Of a stretch of 64,000 bases of DNA, positions 32,061 through 44,131 are shown piece by piece. Source of the DNA: Selaginella moellendorffii (taxonomy: Eukaryota > Streptophyta > Lycopodiopsida > Selaginellales > Selaginellaceae). The DNA lies in the NCBI RefSeq assembly GCF_000143415.4, contig NW_003314330.1:712089-776088 (forward strand), in the 5' to 3' direction. The notes under the pieces were generated by a model that did no database searches, was not told the origin of the DNA, and saw only the letters and a program-made list of their open reading frames with translations. Position numbers and translations under genes: made by a program. How positions within the stretch are numbered: the first letter of the stretch is position 1; every line of letters starts with the position of its first letter.

Positions 32061-33735
32061 TGTGAGACACAAAATCCCTAGGCCCCAAAGTGGAGCTGGA
32101 AGGGTGCCACATGATAGTGGCCGAAGCGAAAGCCAAACAAGCATAACACGTTTTGACTAAAAGCTCCAACTTCAAAGGTCGAGAGCGGAAGTGGAACTCC
32201 CAACAAAGTGCTCGAGGAATGAGCACAAAGTGAGCCATAAGCGAGGCTCTAAAAAGGGACCCGAAAGGACCAAAATATGACACGTGGAAGTGTCCGAGAT
32301 GGAGTCCGAGGTGGACCCGAGATGGAGTCCGAGATAGACCCGAAGTGAAGTCCGATATGGAGTCCGAGATGGACCCGAAATGGAGTCCGATATGGAGTCT
32401 GAGATGGAGTCCGAAATGGAGTCCGATATGGAGTCCGAGATGGAGTCCGAGATGGAGTCTGATATGGAGTCCGAGATGGAGTCCGAGATGGACCCGAAAT
32501 GGAGTCCGATATGGAGTCTGAGATGGACCGAGATGGACCCGAGATGGAGTCCGAGATGGACCCGAGGTGGAGTCCGAGATGGACCCGAGGTGGAGTCCGA
32601 GATGGAGTCCGAGATGGAACCAAGACCGAGAACAAGACCAAGTCCGAGTCCGAATCCGGGACCGAGACCGAGTCCGAGTCCGAGTCCAAGTCCGAGTCCG
32701 AGTCCGAGTCTGAATACTAATACAGGCAGTTGGGTGAAACCCAAAGTGATCGTCCCCCAGGGGGGGGGGCCTGCGGGGGGTTCCAAAAGTATAGTAGGGA
32801 GAGTGTGGGGGTTGGAGCCCAGTGGAGCCAATTTGGCTAGGAAAGGCCAGTTTGGCCCAGGCAGGCCAGACCCAGTGTTGGGTGATGAGCTGACCACTGG
32901 GAAGTCCAAGACTAGAGTGAACACGGACCGACAAGCTGGGTAGCTTGGTGAAGTGTTCAAGAGCCAGCTCTAGTTCCCCCGGGAGATCGACTGGCCGATG
33001 CTCCCAGTCCAAGTGTGGGTGGCACTACCTACTTGGATACCAGGCGTGGCTCAACGGAACCTCGCTCTAAGCCCATGGCTAGAGCACCCAAGGGCGGAAG
33101 GCAGGGAGAGTACCCAATTGGCTCGCGTAAGGCCACGGTGTTCCGAAATGTTGTCCCAAAGTCCCAGACTGTGGAAAGGAAGAGGAGCAGTCCTTTGGGG
33201 CAGTGACCAAGGACACAGTCGTGTGGTGAGGAAGTCCTAGAGGACCGTGGGACTTAGTGGTCGGGCTTGTGGGCCTCGATCCAGTGGCAGTGTTGGCAAA
33301 CACGGCCAAGGGCAGAAAGGGACTTAGTGGGGACTGACAGAGGGATATTGGGGAAGGCTATTCCCCTTGTCGGTGGGTATTCTAAGGATGCTAAAGAGTT
33401 GATATGAGATGACCACTCACGGATGGTTTGCCTAGTCTTGGAGAGCCAAGACTGTGATACAAGTGGTATTGGACTACCAGTGTGGCAAAGGTGATTGGGC
33501 ATGGCCTTAGCGTAACAAGCTGCCATGTCAGTGGGACCTTTGAGTGTCGGTCATGGGATTGGACACGTGGAGCACTTGGACCAAGTGCAAATGTTGAGTG
33601 GCATGGATGCCATTCTCGAGGCTAGCAAGTCCCAAGTCCTAAATTGGACTTATGGAGGTTGTGAATGAGACTCCTCCAAGTGGTCGGAGGTGTGGTTAAG
33701 TGACTAAAGTAGAATGGAAAATTTAGTCGCTTACA
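32061..33735 (+). repeat. Family 1 3' LTR (complete)
   Basis: 1675 bp from TGTGAGAC to CGCTTACA. Contains a long GAGTCCGAG/GACCCGAG array (32290-32710), then CTAATAC, GGGTGAAACCCAAAG, a poly-G run, GTTCCAAAAGTATAGTAGGGA (32713-32802) and the region matching 27268-27928. Provides both empty target sites for the large transposon (CGAA 32341-32344; ATGG 33075-33078). Confidence 0.88.
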
Positions 33736-34392
33736 GAGCCCAAGAGTAAGCTCACATCATAAGGTCCAACAAGGTAACCAAATCTATACCCAAGGAACAA
33801 TTGCAAAGTCTTTTCACCCAAATGTGTACCCACTCGGATTATCGATTTCATCTTTGCGTATACAATAAGACTAGTTGCCCAATCTCATTGTATAGTACTC
33901 GTTGAGACGTATCCTCCGATACCAAATGTAGCGCACATGGTTTTTACCCTTTATCCTATGGTGATTTACCATAGGATAACACCATGAAGCAGAACTTAAA
34001 CCCTCTTTATGCCATATGACACATGCCACATATTATATGCCACATGTCTAAAGGATAGTGATGTGGAACCTGAGGGTCAGGGCCTTGGGCCACTGAACGA
34101 AGGAACGATGCCAAACTCCCAAACATGGAGCCAAAGAGTGATGGAATCGGACCACAGAGCAACTCCCGAGCATATAGCCCAAGGAGTGAAGGCACAGGAA
34201 CCTGGAGCAACTTAGAACAGTCCTAAACCAACCAGCATCCCAATGCTAGAACCAACACGCAAAATGGAGCCAAACAAAGTCTAGTGCTATTTCGGCATAC
34301 CGGTGGCCTAACGCAAGGACATGAGTACTCCACCAGCTAGCATGGAATGGAACTTGGGCTTAGAACTAAGCCGGATGCAAAACAAGGACAAG
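33736..34392 (-). mobile_element. Inverted family 2 fragment (PBS side plus LTR)
   Basis: The reverse complement matches 40230-40470: internal start (33736-33920), PBS (33921-33926 onward) and LTR end TGTAGCGCACATGG at 33927, then LTR sequence also seen at 52440-52824. Interrupted at 34393 by family 3. Confidence 0.7.
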
Positions 34393-34804
34393 TGTCAAGA
34401 CCCCCAACAAGATCAAGACTAGAAAATGCAGAAGACAAAGAGAAAAGCTAGTGGAAACAAAGAAGAGGCCTTAGACTGGCATTGATTCAGATTGTGGAGA
34501 AATGGAACAAGGCTAACTTATATATACTATAGGTTGATGAAGCTCCACCACTCTTGGATTGAGGGTAGCCTAAATATAGCTGAGGTCGAGGAGGCACCAC
34601 ATCATCATCAAGAATGTGGCTCGAGACTCAAAAGGAGTACAGAAAATTAGAGAGTCAAGAATAGGGAAGTGTCTCGAGAGTCAGAAATAGGGAAGTGTCT
34701 CGGAGTCAGGAATAGGGAAGTGTCTCGAGAGTCAGGAATGTGGTCTGCAAGTCAGGAATCCGGTGAAAGTCAGGAATGTGGCAAGAATTAGGGGATTCCT
34801 GACA
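34393..34804 (-). repeat. Family 3 LTR (3' LTR of a minus-strand element)
   Basis: 412 bp bounded by TGTCAAGACC and TTCCTGACA; contains three similar GAGAGTCAGGAATAGGGAAGTGTC units. The adjoining minus-strand GAAGAGGGGGTGC is a good polypurine tract. Confidence 0.75.
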
Positions 34805-34869
34805 GCACCCCCTCTTCAAGAACGAGTGGAACGAGGATGTGAATGAGAACAAAGAGGAGGATGAGATGA

Positions 34870-35500
34870 GCGACGAGGGATGGGAGATGGAGAAAAAGAA
34901 TGAGGACTAGGACGAGAAGGATAGCGGCGGTGGAAGTCCTGAACAAGGTCAAGAGAATGAATCAGGTTGTCCGCAGGTTCCCAAGTGCATTCCTCAGGTC
35001 CGTAACCCTTCCAATTGACCAGATAGTAGAGTTTAGACCATGGAATCTTGGAATCAAGGATGTCCTAAACCTCATACTCAGACCCATCCTCGAGCTGCAT
35101 TGGTGGAGGTGGAGGAATGACCCGATTTGGAATAGGACTGGGAATATAAGGCTCAAGGAGAGAGGAGTGAAAAATGGGGTGAATTTGATATAAGGAGGGA
35201 ATTGCAAGGTGATAAGTGACAGGATTAATGATGGCAGTGATAGGGAAAAGACCGAGGAAAAGACCGAGGGAAATCGAGTTTTGGACAAGGCCTGGTAGTG
35301 GAGATATTTCATCTGAGGAGCTAGACTTTATCCCCAATATTGTAAAGGGGATAATCTTGACGATGGACATTGGCAAATGTTTTGTGAGATTCCTGAGCAT
35401 GATGGAGGTGGAAGGAGATGGAGTTGTGGATTTCCTAGAGGTTGGAGACAAATGCCTCAGAGCAGGGATTTGAACGAGAGGATTCGGATGGAGAAGGAAG
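34870..35500 (-). pseudogene. Family 3 integrase C-terminal remnant
   Basis: The minus-strand frame shows IHPIFHSSLLEPY, PNRVIPPPPP and GSEYEV, the usual end of Ty3/gypsy integrase before a chromodomain. Degenerate, with stops. Confidence 0.55.
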
Positions 35501-35512
35501 TGAGAGATTGAA

Positions 35513-36871
35513 TTGGGGATGTCGGCCAGAGTTCACAAAGAAGGGGGAAATTCAAGGAGAGGAGTGAACAAATCTGATTCCTCACAATCTTTCTTCATCG
35601 AGGCTGACGCCTCTAACTTTGCCATCGGTGATGTGTTGTCTCAACTCGGAGTGGGTCAAGAACTTCATCCGGTCGCTTTCCATTCTCGGAAATTCCAGCC
35701 TGCAGAGATCAATTACGAAATCCACGACAAGGAACTCCTTGCCATCGTGGATTCCTTTGGAGAGTGGTGCCGTTTCTTGGAGGGGGCGGGCCATTAAACA
35801 ATAGTCTTGACAGATCACAAAAATCTCGAGTACTTTGCCACTTCCCGAGTTTTGAGCCGTCGTCAAGCAAGGTGGGCACAATTCCTGAGTCGGTTTGACT
35901 TTGTTATCAAGTACAGACCTGGAAAGCTTCAAGGCCTTTCTTATGCTCTTTCAAAGCGCTCCTATCTCAGTCTCAAGCCTGGTAATCCTGCCTTCGATCA
36001 ACAGGATCAAGTTATCCTCAGTCCTGATCGGCTTCAAGTTATGGCAATTTCCCTGGCCCCTCAGGACTCCTCCTTGATGGATGCGATCAGAAAAGATCTT
36101 CAATCCGATGATCTCACCAGCGACATTTCCCCCCATCTTTAGGTTGGACACCCAGTGACTCCCGACTGCCGGCGATTTGACGAGTTCAAGTTCTTAGATG
36201 GCTTATTGTACTGTGGGGAGCAACTTTACGTTCCTGAAGGTGATGCTCGAAGGTTGGTCTTGATGGCGTGCCACGATAGCCTGACTGCTGGTTACTTTGG
36301 CATTGCAAAAACTTATGAGCTAATTGCACGGGACTTTTGGTGGCTTCACATGGACGACTACATCAAAGATTTTGTTACCTCCTGTGACACTTGCGCTCGA
36401 AATAAGGTACCTCGCCACCTTCCTTTAGGTTTGCTTCGTTCCCTCCCGGTCCTTTCAGGTCATTGGGAATCCATCTCCATGGATTTCTTGAGTGATCTTC
36501 CGAGTTCTGTAGGCTTCAACAGCATTTTAGTTGTGGTGGGTCGTTTCATAAAGATGGTGCACTTCTTGCCGTGTATTAAGGAGTTTTCGGGCAAAGACAT
36601 GGCAAAACTGGTATTCAGGGAAATTTTCCAACTTCATGGGATTCCTACAGATTTGGTTTCGTATCAGGGACCTCAGTTCATCTTTCATTTTTGGCAACGG
36701 TTTTTGCAGTTGCTTGGAGTGAAGGCCAACCTCTCTTCAGCGTATCATCCTCAAACTAATGGACAGTCTAAGCGAACAATTCAAACGTTAGAACAATTCT
36801 TGAGGTGCTTCATCAACTATCATCAGGATAACTGGTTCGATATCCTTCCCCTTGCTGAGTTCTCATGTTGA
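35513..36871 (+). pseudogene. Family 3 RNase H and integrase, inverted segment
   Basis: Three consecutive plus-strand frames separated by stops at 35795 and 36140. RNase [32 protein letters not shown] and LTDHKNLEYF. Integrase: zinc region (DTCARNK), core (SMDFLSDLPSS, VVGRFIKMVHFLP, ending at AYHPQTNGQSKR). Degenerate: the integrase D is altered (LVSYQGPQF for ..SDRGPQF) and VVGRF replaces VVDRF. The orientation is opposite to the gag, protease and RT of the same element, so the segment has been inverted. Confidence 0.8.
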
Positions 36872-36884
36872 AAATTAGACCAAG

Positions 36885-37103
36885 CTAAAATCGGGTATCC
36901 CTGCTTGACCCTGCATCACATGGGACAGCCAGCGCAGCTTGAATGCATGTGTAGAGGTGGTGGATTGTGTTCACGATGTCGGGTGGTGCTCTGATTGCGT
37001 GCCATCGAACGGCGTCGAACACATTTTTGAAGTCCACAAAACAGCACAACAGTCGGTCTCCTTCATCACGCTTGTGCAGATCTGAATGTCCTGCTCTTTC
37101 CAA
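36885..37103 (-). pseudogene. LINE-type reverse transcriptase fragment
   Basis: Minus-strand LLCCFVDFKNVFDAVRW is the non-LTR RT motif (FVDFKKAFDSV). It lies exactly at the boundary between the inverted RNase H-integrase segment and the RT block of family 3. Only about 70 residues remain. Confidence 0.6.
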
Positions 37104-37215
37104 TTCCTTTAAGCATACGTGATATGTTATTGGAAGTGTCTATTCCACAGCCTGATTCATCTATTTTCAATAAGCTTTCCGTTCTGCCATAGTTTTTGGA
37201 AACTCTTACAGCATG

Positions 37216-38349
37216 TTAAATGTTCAACTGCAACAGTGTGTCGAAGGCCTGTTGGGCAACAACAGAACAAGATAAGGGAACATCCTTGCGAGTGAGATGC
37301 GTGAGAGGAAGGACAATATCAGAGTAGTGATCAATGAATTTGTGGTAGAAGTTGGTGAAGCCAAGGAAAACCTGAACGTCCGACATTGATTGTGGAGGCT
37401 CCCATTCGAGAATAGTCTTGACTTTGGCAGGATCCATCATGATACCCTCATGAGTGACAATGTACCCAAGGAACTCCATAAACTACTGATTGAAGGAACA
37501 TTTCTCAAGCTTCGCGTATAGGCCGTGTTCTCGTAGCTTCGCCAGCACCTTGCGTACATGTTTGTCGTGCTCCTCTTTAGTTTTTTAGTAGATGAGGATG
37601 TCATTGAGGTAGACGATCACCATCTGATCAAGAGACTCCCGAAAGACGTCGTTCGCCATGTGTTGGAAAACTGCTGGAGCATTTGTCAAGCCAAATGGCA
37701 TGATAGTGTACTCGAAGTGGCCATAGCGGGTTTGGAACGCAGTCTTCCATTCATCACCAAACCAAATCCGGATCAAGTTGTGTGCTCCATAGAGGACGAT
37801 CTTGGTGAAGAAGCGGGCACCACCAAGGCGTTCTAACAGGTCCAAGATCAAGGGCAGCAGATAACGGTTCCGAATAGTCATCTTGTTCAAACCTCGGTAG
37901 TTGATGACTAGCTGCAAACCCCCATCCTTCTTCTTGACAAAGAAGACAGGCGCTCCAGCCGAGGATTGCGAATGCTGAATGTACCCCGAGGCAAGGTTGT
38001 CATCCATGTACTCTTTGAGGGCCTTAAGCTCGGACAGGGATAACCCGTAGATAGCCCCCCACGGAGGTGACGCTCCTTTCTGTAAATCAATGGGATAGTC
38101 ATAAGGCTGATGAACAGGCAGTACACTAGCTTTTTTCTTGTCAAACACATCCCCAAAATCATGATATTTCTTAGGAAGATTGACAGGAGAAACATGCAAA
38201 GCAAAAAGGAAAATAGATTCTTCATGAAGAAGTTCTTTCATAGTGATTGTGGAGATAGGAGGAGGTGTACGACTAAATGGAATGATGAGACGAGGATACT
38301 GTCCAGTGTAAGATGGAAGAGAGGAAAAAAAAGAGGGTGAAAACTTCAT
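37216..38349 (-). pseudogene. Family 3 reverse transcriptase
   Basis: Ty3/gypsy RT in minus frames 38349-37585 and 37479-37216: GAPVFFVKKKDGGLQLVINYRGLN, TIMPFGLTNAPAVFQ, then VIVYLNDILIY (first Asp of the YxDD box replaced by Asn) and FLGYIVTHEG. A stop interrupts between the frames. Inactive by the catalytic change alone. Confidence 0.82.
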
Positions 38350-38454
38350 ACAGTCAGGAACAGAACCTTGATTTGAGTTTAGGGAACTTTTCCTGATTCG
38401 GACTCGATGAACAGCAAAGGAAGCCGTGGGAGATGGTGATGTGGGAGAGATGAG

Positions 38455-38958
38455 CTATAATTCCTTCCAACAGATTTGAGGCTGATGTAGTTGGAACCAC
38501 AGAAGACCGAGCACCACAGAGGAGATATCGGTGACGGTGGACCCGATGTGTACTCGAACGGGCAACATTTCCCTAAGTCCAGAAGATGGAGACACAAAAT
38601 GCCCGCCGATGCCTTCAACCCTCAGATCCCATATGGTAGGAGAAAGAGGAACGTGATGTCGGGCAGCAAAGTCTGTGTCCATGAAGCAGGAAGTTGCACC
38701 CGAGTCCAGTAGCGCCAGAGCCTTGAGTCCTGATTGTCCGGTGAAAGAAAGGAGACATGGGACGTGGAAATTGCGGGAATTGGTGGTGGCTTTGATGAAA
38801 GGTGGTAAGGAGCTTGATAAAGAAGAAAAGTGATTTTTATTCGGGGAGTCCAAACAGACAGCTCCTACTCTGTTTGGACAGGGTCGTTTCCCGACTGCAA
38901 CAAAAGTGGACTTTGAGGCAGAGTGAACTCGAGCAGTCGGGGAGGCTTCTTGGGACAT
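38455..38958 (-). pseudogene. Family 3 retropepsin-like protease region
   Basis: The minus frame contains ALALLDSGATSCFMD, the aspartic protease active-site motif (DSGA). Lies between the Gag zinc-knuckle frame and RT. Confidence 0.75.
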
Positions 38959-39836
38959 ACAGCTGCTTTGTGATTAGGATCAGCATAGTAGAGGCAAAGA
39001 TTATGAGATATTTGACATTGCTTCTCAGCAGGACTCAACTTCCCTCTAATGAGTCGGGGAGTACCAGAAATATCCATCGGGACTAGAGCAGTAGGTTCAG
39101 GAGTATGCCCCGAAGACTCAAGCTGGGATTCCTGAGTCTGGGACAGAAAAACAGTGGCACGGCGACTTTCCTGAGGACGTTCAAAAAGACGATTGTCACA
39201 TTGAACAGCTTTGTTGATGGCGTCCGACAGGTCCTTGGGATCCTCCATGGTGAGCAACAAATCCTTGACACCATTATTGAGGCCGAAACAAAATTGGTCA
39301 ATTAGGGCCCGCTCATCCCACTGAGTGTCCAAGGCAAGGAGTTGGAACTCTGCAGCGTAGATCGAGGCAGGACAAGACCCCTGAGAGAGACGTCTCATCT
39401 TTGTGGTAGCAGCCTGAACCTAATCCGTCTCGCCAAAACATGCTTCGAGCTTCTCTTTGAACAATTGAAGATCCATCAGCTCCGGAACCACGACCCCTTT
39501 CATGCTCTTCTCCAGAAGAGGAGAAAACTATGACAAAGCTGCACCTTCGAGAAACGTCCCAATCACACCGATTTGAGACTCGGGAGTGGGGTACCGCCAA
39601 TGTTGAAGTGCGAAGATCAGCTCCATCTGGTTCAGCAATCCGCGAAGCTCCGAACGCTTGCCTAAAAATTTCACCAGGAAACTCACCTTCGGTTCAGGAA
39701 CTTTGCTGGATCCTTGAGCCAAAAGTGAAGCAAGCTCCTGCTGTATGCGAAGAAGGGTCACCTTCAGCTCAGTATTCTCAGATTGGATTTTTGCAAGGAC
39801 TTCAGCAAAAAAATCAGGATGGCTTGGAGACTCCAT
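38865..39836 (-). pseudogene. Family 3 Gag
   Basis: Minus strand from ATG 39836 (MESPSHPDFFAEV): coiled-coil-like start, capsid-like SELRGLLNQMELIFALQHW, in-frame stops near 39528 and 39420, then IYAAEFQLLA and WDERALIDQFCFGLN. The zinc knuckle is CLYYADPNHKAAVC with its second Cys changed to Tyr. Confidence 0.75.
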
Positions 39837-39924
39837 CGGCAAGAAGAAAGAAAAAAGGCAAAGGTAGTCAAACAATCAAAATGAGCTAAAGCAAAAAATG
39901 AAAAAAACACAATCTGAATCAAAC

Positions 39925-40229
39925 TGTTAAGACCCCCAACAAGATCAAGACTGGAAAATGCAAAATATAAAGAGAAAAACTAGTGGAAACAAAAAAGAAA
40001 CCTTAGACTGGCATTGATTCAGATTGTGGAGAAATGGAACAAGGCTAACCTATATATACTATAGGTTGATGAAGCTCCACCACGAGGATGGCCTAAATAT
40101 AGCTGAGGTCGAGGAGGCACCACATCATCATCAGGAATGTGGCTCGAGACTTAGGAATCGTACAGGAAATTAGAGAGTCAGGAATAGGGAAGTGTCTCAA
40201 GAGTCAAGAATGTGATCTACAGGTCAGGA
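39925..40229 (-). repeat. Family 3 LTR, truncated (5' LTR)
   Basis: Matches 34393-34750 from TGTTAAGACCCCC through AGGTCAGGA; the outer end and some repeat units are missing where it meets family 2 sequence. Confidence 0.7.
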
Positions 40230-40285
40230 GGATTCGCCATAGGATAAAGGGTCAAAACCATGTGTGCTACATTTGGTATCGGAGC
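40230..40285 (+). repeat. Family 2 LTR end and primer binding site
   Basis: CGCCATAGGATAAAGGGTC ... TGTGTGCTACA (LTR end 40271) followed by TTTGGTATCGGAGC (PBS). Confidence 0.75.
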
Positions 40286-42512
40286 ATACGTCTTAGCGAG
40301 TAATGAGATTGGTCAACTAGTCTCATTGCATATGCAAAGATAAACGATAATCCAAGTGGGTACACGTTTGGGTGCAAAGGCTTTATAATTGTTCCTTGGG
40401 TATGGATTTGGTTATCTTGTTGTACCATATTGTGTGAGCTTGCTCTTGGGCTCATAGGATGGAATAAGTTGTTCCATTTGCACAAGTTTTCGCTTGGGCT
40501 CATAAGTGAGGCACATTAGCAACTCAAGGTTACACTTTGAGTTGGCAAGATTAATGCTAGCCTATTGATGGTTCCATGAGTTGTTCCATGTACCGTGGGT
40601 GAAAGTAAACATTCCCTAGGTTTGCTATGAGTGGCAAATATGCTGGTCCGTAGCTGTTTAGCACGGCACTGGTGGATCCTTCCTAGGCATGATTACAAAT
40701 GGATTGATCAAGACTATAGGGATTAATCTATTGGTTCAAGTAGTCATTGCCGTACTCTCTCATAAACTTTTCTTGGATTGAACTGAAGGCAATGTGAAAA
40801 CAAGCTTGAAGTTTAGTCAAAGATAAGACCGAAAAGAGAGTCATTAGGGACAAAGGATCAAACATGTAAATCATCTTCTCTTTTTGGAGAGATGATTTGC
40901 AATGAAGTATGATTCATTACTCGTGTTCACAATATGCAATCAAGAATCCCTACCTTGATGTATGTTGGAAATGATGGTCTTATAAATGGTGAGTTGTGGG
41001 ATGGATAGTGGTGAAGCACTATACCATTTTGTCTAGGCTTGCTATTGAAAAACTTGGGTTGCAATGCTCAATTCTTTTCCGGGGAACCTTGTTATTTCTC
41101 CTTGAGTAGCTTGGTGTTGGATCAGTTTTGAGTTTGGTCAGAAAGAGAGTGGCATGAGCTTGTCTGTGTTGTGAACAAAAGTTGGTGGTGTTGGGTGTTG
41201 TAAATCTCTATTGGTGGAGTGTGGCATTTATGTTGCATTTTGTCGAATTGAGTTGGCACTTGATGCTTACATAAACCTTTGTAGTAGTGACATGGGCATT
41301 GCTTGTAGTGTTGCTCAATTGATGATCAAGTCATTGTGATACTTATATCATATCCATGTGATTGTGAGTAATGTGTTTACGAAGTTGCTTGATTAAACGA
41401 TGATCAATCCCAAAGTGGTTGATGGTGAAGCTAGTCTACTTGCATGTAGTAGCATTGTAGTAGCTTTGACTGGATTCTCGATGGTGGTCCATTATGCTAA
41501 ACTTAAGTTGGCACCTTGGTTCTTGAGAGGTTTACCCATAAAGTGCTGGAAAAGGGTTGTAGCATTCATTTGCTATAACTTATTGGTTGATCTGTTAACA
41601 CTTAAAGTAGATTGTTGGATGGAGAAGGTGTGTAGTTAAGGCATTGACATCGGTAGCACTTATGTTAGTGGAAGTGGCATTGTTATTCGAGTGATGAGGA
41701 ATTTTCCTTAGAGCTTGATTTTCCATGTCATTTTTCTTATTAGTGTTTTGGCTTCACATTGGATCTTGAAAGTAGTTGAAGAAAAATGTTAATGTAATGT
41801 GGATATTCAAAAATGTGGTCTTCGTGATCAAGCCTTGGAAGTTCACTTTGCATTTTGCGGATGTCAGTGTTAAATATCAAAAATGTGGCAAAGATGTTCG
41901 ATGCTTAGCATACTATGGGTCTTGAGAATTTGTGTTGAGGTGAACCTATGTGAAGTTGTTAGTAGAAGGAAGTTGGTTGAGTCTTGAAAGTTTGCATTCC
42001 TAGACTGAGAGTTATTCTTTCTCTAGGATGGAAAATTTTCCATAAATTTTCTTAGGCTTTTCCAATAGCTAATTTGTTAATCACTTTGCTCGAAAACCAT
42101 TCTGTTTTCGTAAGCCAGTACAAATAGGTGAAAGGGTTGGAGTTGACTTTGGTTAGCCTAAACTTTAGTAGGTAGTTTGTATGATGCGACCTAAAAGGGA
42201 TGCTAACTTTTGGGGCTAAGGCAATTGAGTTGAATAGAGTCTAAAGTTGGTGTAGAAAAATGGCTATTGCACTTTTCTAAGAAGGGTGACCCTTGTGCCT
42301 TTCTTCTAAATGTTATACTTGGTAGCAGGTTGCACCTTGCATTTCTTTAGACTCTATGAGGGTAGTGAGCTCTCACTAATCTTGACTTGGTCTTGGTGGC
42401 TCTGCTTCTTGGCTGAAGATGGTGATGTCCAATTTAGTTGTTTGAGTTTGAGATGTTAGTACCCGTACTATAGCTTTGTCTATGAGGAAGTTGTGTACTA
42501 ATATGAGTTTAT
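40286..42512 (+). mobile_element. Family 2 internal region, left part (no coding)
   Basis: T-rich, TTG-rich sequence without convincing frames. Interrupted at 42512 by the chromovirus (TSD TTTAT at 42508-42512) and resumed at 49041. A second coding-free LARD-like family. Confidence 0.6.
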
Positions 42513-43668
42513 TGTAAGCCACAAATTTTTTCCTTGCCAATTTGCCAGCTTAGCTCGTCTATCCGACCAACACTACCTTGGCTTGTGCTAAGTTCCCTTG
42601 CCAAGGTTCTCACATATTGTACCAACTCCTACTTGGTCCTACTTGGTTTCAGCTAGTCACTGCACGAGCAACGGAGTGTTAGCCATCCATCTACGGCAAA
42701 TCTCTCCCAATCCCCCTCCTTGGGTTAGACTGGATTTAAGGTTCGGCTACACTCCCTGCAGGCACAAGCAGCCAAGCACACCAAGCCTCCAGGTTCCTAA
42801 CACCCCTTGGTACAACAAGACTTGATCATGGGACCCTCTAAATCCCAAGCCTTGGGTGCAGCACTAGCTTCGGGACGTTGGGGTGAAACACCATGGCCTA
42901 ACGGCCTGGTATGGGTACCTCTACCCCCCCACTTCCATCCCGAAGGGAAGGCCCAAGCCTCTAAAAAGGGTGAGGACCAATGAGCCGCAAGGTACTCAAG
43001 TGGGGCACCACTCCACATGAGCCGGAAGCACCGCAGTCGGTTTCCCTTTTGGGAGTGGGAGCTGCTCTTGAACACTTCCCTGGGTGGCCCCTCCGGCACC
43101 ACCCAAGCCCATGCTCACTCCCACCCAAGGCCCCTCGGCCCTAGTCTCAACCTCAAGTCAGTTTGGAAGCACCATTGGAGAGTTCCTTCAAGACTGGTTC
43201 CTAGACCTCACTATCCCTACTATACTTTTGGAACCCCCTGCAGCCCCCGCCCCCCTAGGAGATGCACGCTTTGGGCTTTCACCCCTTGACCCATATTAGT
43301 ACTCGGACTTAGTCTCTGGCTCGATCTCGGACTCGATCTCGGATCTGACTTCGGATTCGGTCTCGGACTCGATCTCAGACCCGATCTCGGACCCGATCTC
43401 GGACCCGACCTCGGACTCGACCTCGGACTCGGTCTTAGACCCAATTTCGGATCTCAAACTCCGTCTCGAGCTCAATCTCGAACTCGGTCTCGAACTCGGT
43501 CTCCGAGTCGGTCTCGGACTCGATTCCGGACTCTATCTCGAACTCGGTCTCAGAGTTGGTCTTGGACTCGATCTTAGACTTGGTTTCATCCGATGAACTC
43601 TTTATCATTTTGGTCATGCTTTCGGGGCTCCTTTAGCCTACGACACCTCGGCGAGTTGGTTCTTTACA
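42513..43668 (-). repeat. Chromovirus 3' LTR
   Basis: TGTAAGCC...TTCTTTACA on +. Contains a CTCGGA hexamer array (43318-43590) and, inverted, the CTAATAC/GGGTGAAAGCCCAAAG/poly-G/AAAAGTATAGTAGGGA module (43212-43306). Confidence 0.88.
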
Positions 43669-44131
43669 ACTCCACCACCCATAGAAGAAGTTCGATGCCC
43701 ACATCGAACGTCTCTTTTTTATCCTACAACTTGTTGACCATGTCTCCGGGGGCATCCCCCCACTTAGCGGTGTGCCTAAGTTAGCCTCCCCGGCCAAGAG
43801 CCTATGACAACGAAATATAGGTGTCCCTATACTCCTCACCTCACCACACCCTAGTATGGGGTCGGGACTTGAACCCAGCCTTGCTTTACTAGGGGGTTGG
43901 GACTCAAACCCAACCTCTGTAGAATACGTCTACGGATTTGACATCCCCGCAGGGAGTCGGGTGTAGTTCCCTACGCCTGGTCGACCTAGCTAACCCATGC
44001 TAATTAGCTTACCTTCGGTGCGCCTTCGGGTCCTAACATATGCCATTGCTCAACTTCTCAAATTGATACTTTTAATTGAACTTTGCATAAGTATATAGAG
44101 TTCTATCTTGCAGAAATTCCTCCACTAAATC

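Noticed and set aside
31807-33012. 401-residue minus-strand frame in the family 1 LTR
   Set aside because: Made of the hexamer array and LTR sequence; reads as endless simple repeats, and similar frames open in several phases.
40286-42512. Possible tRNA or small RNA genes in the T-rich region
   Set aside because: No cloverleaf or conserved box pair could be supported by eye.
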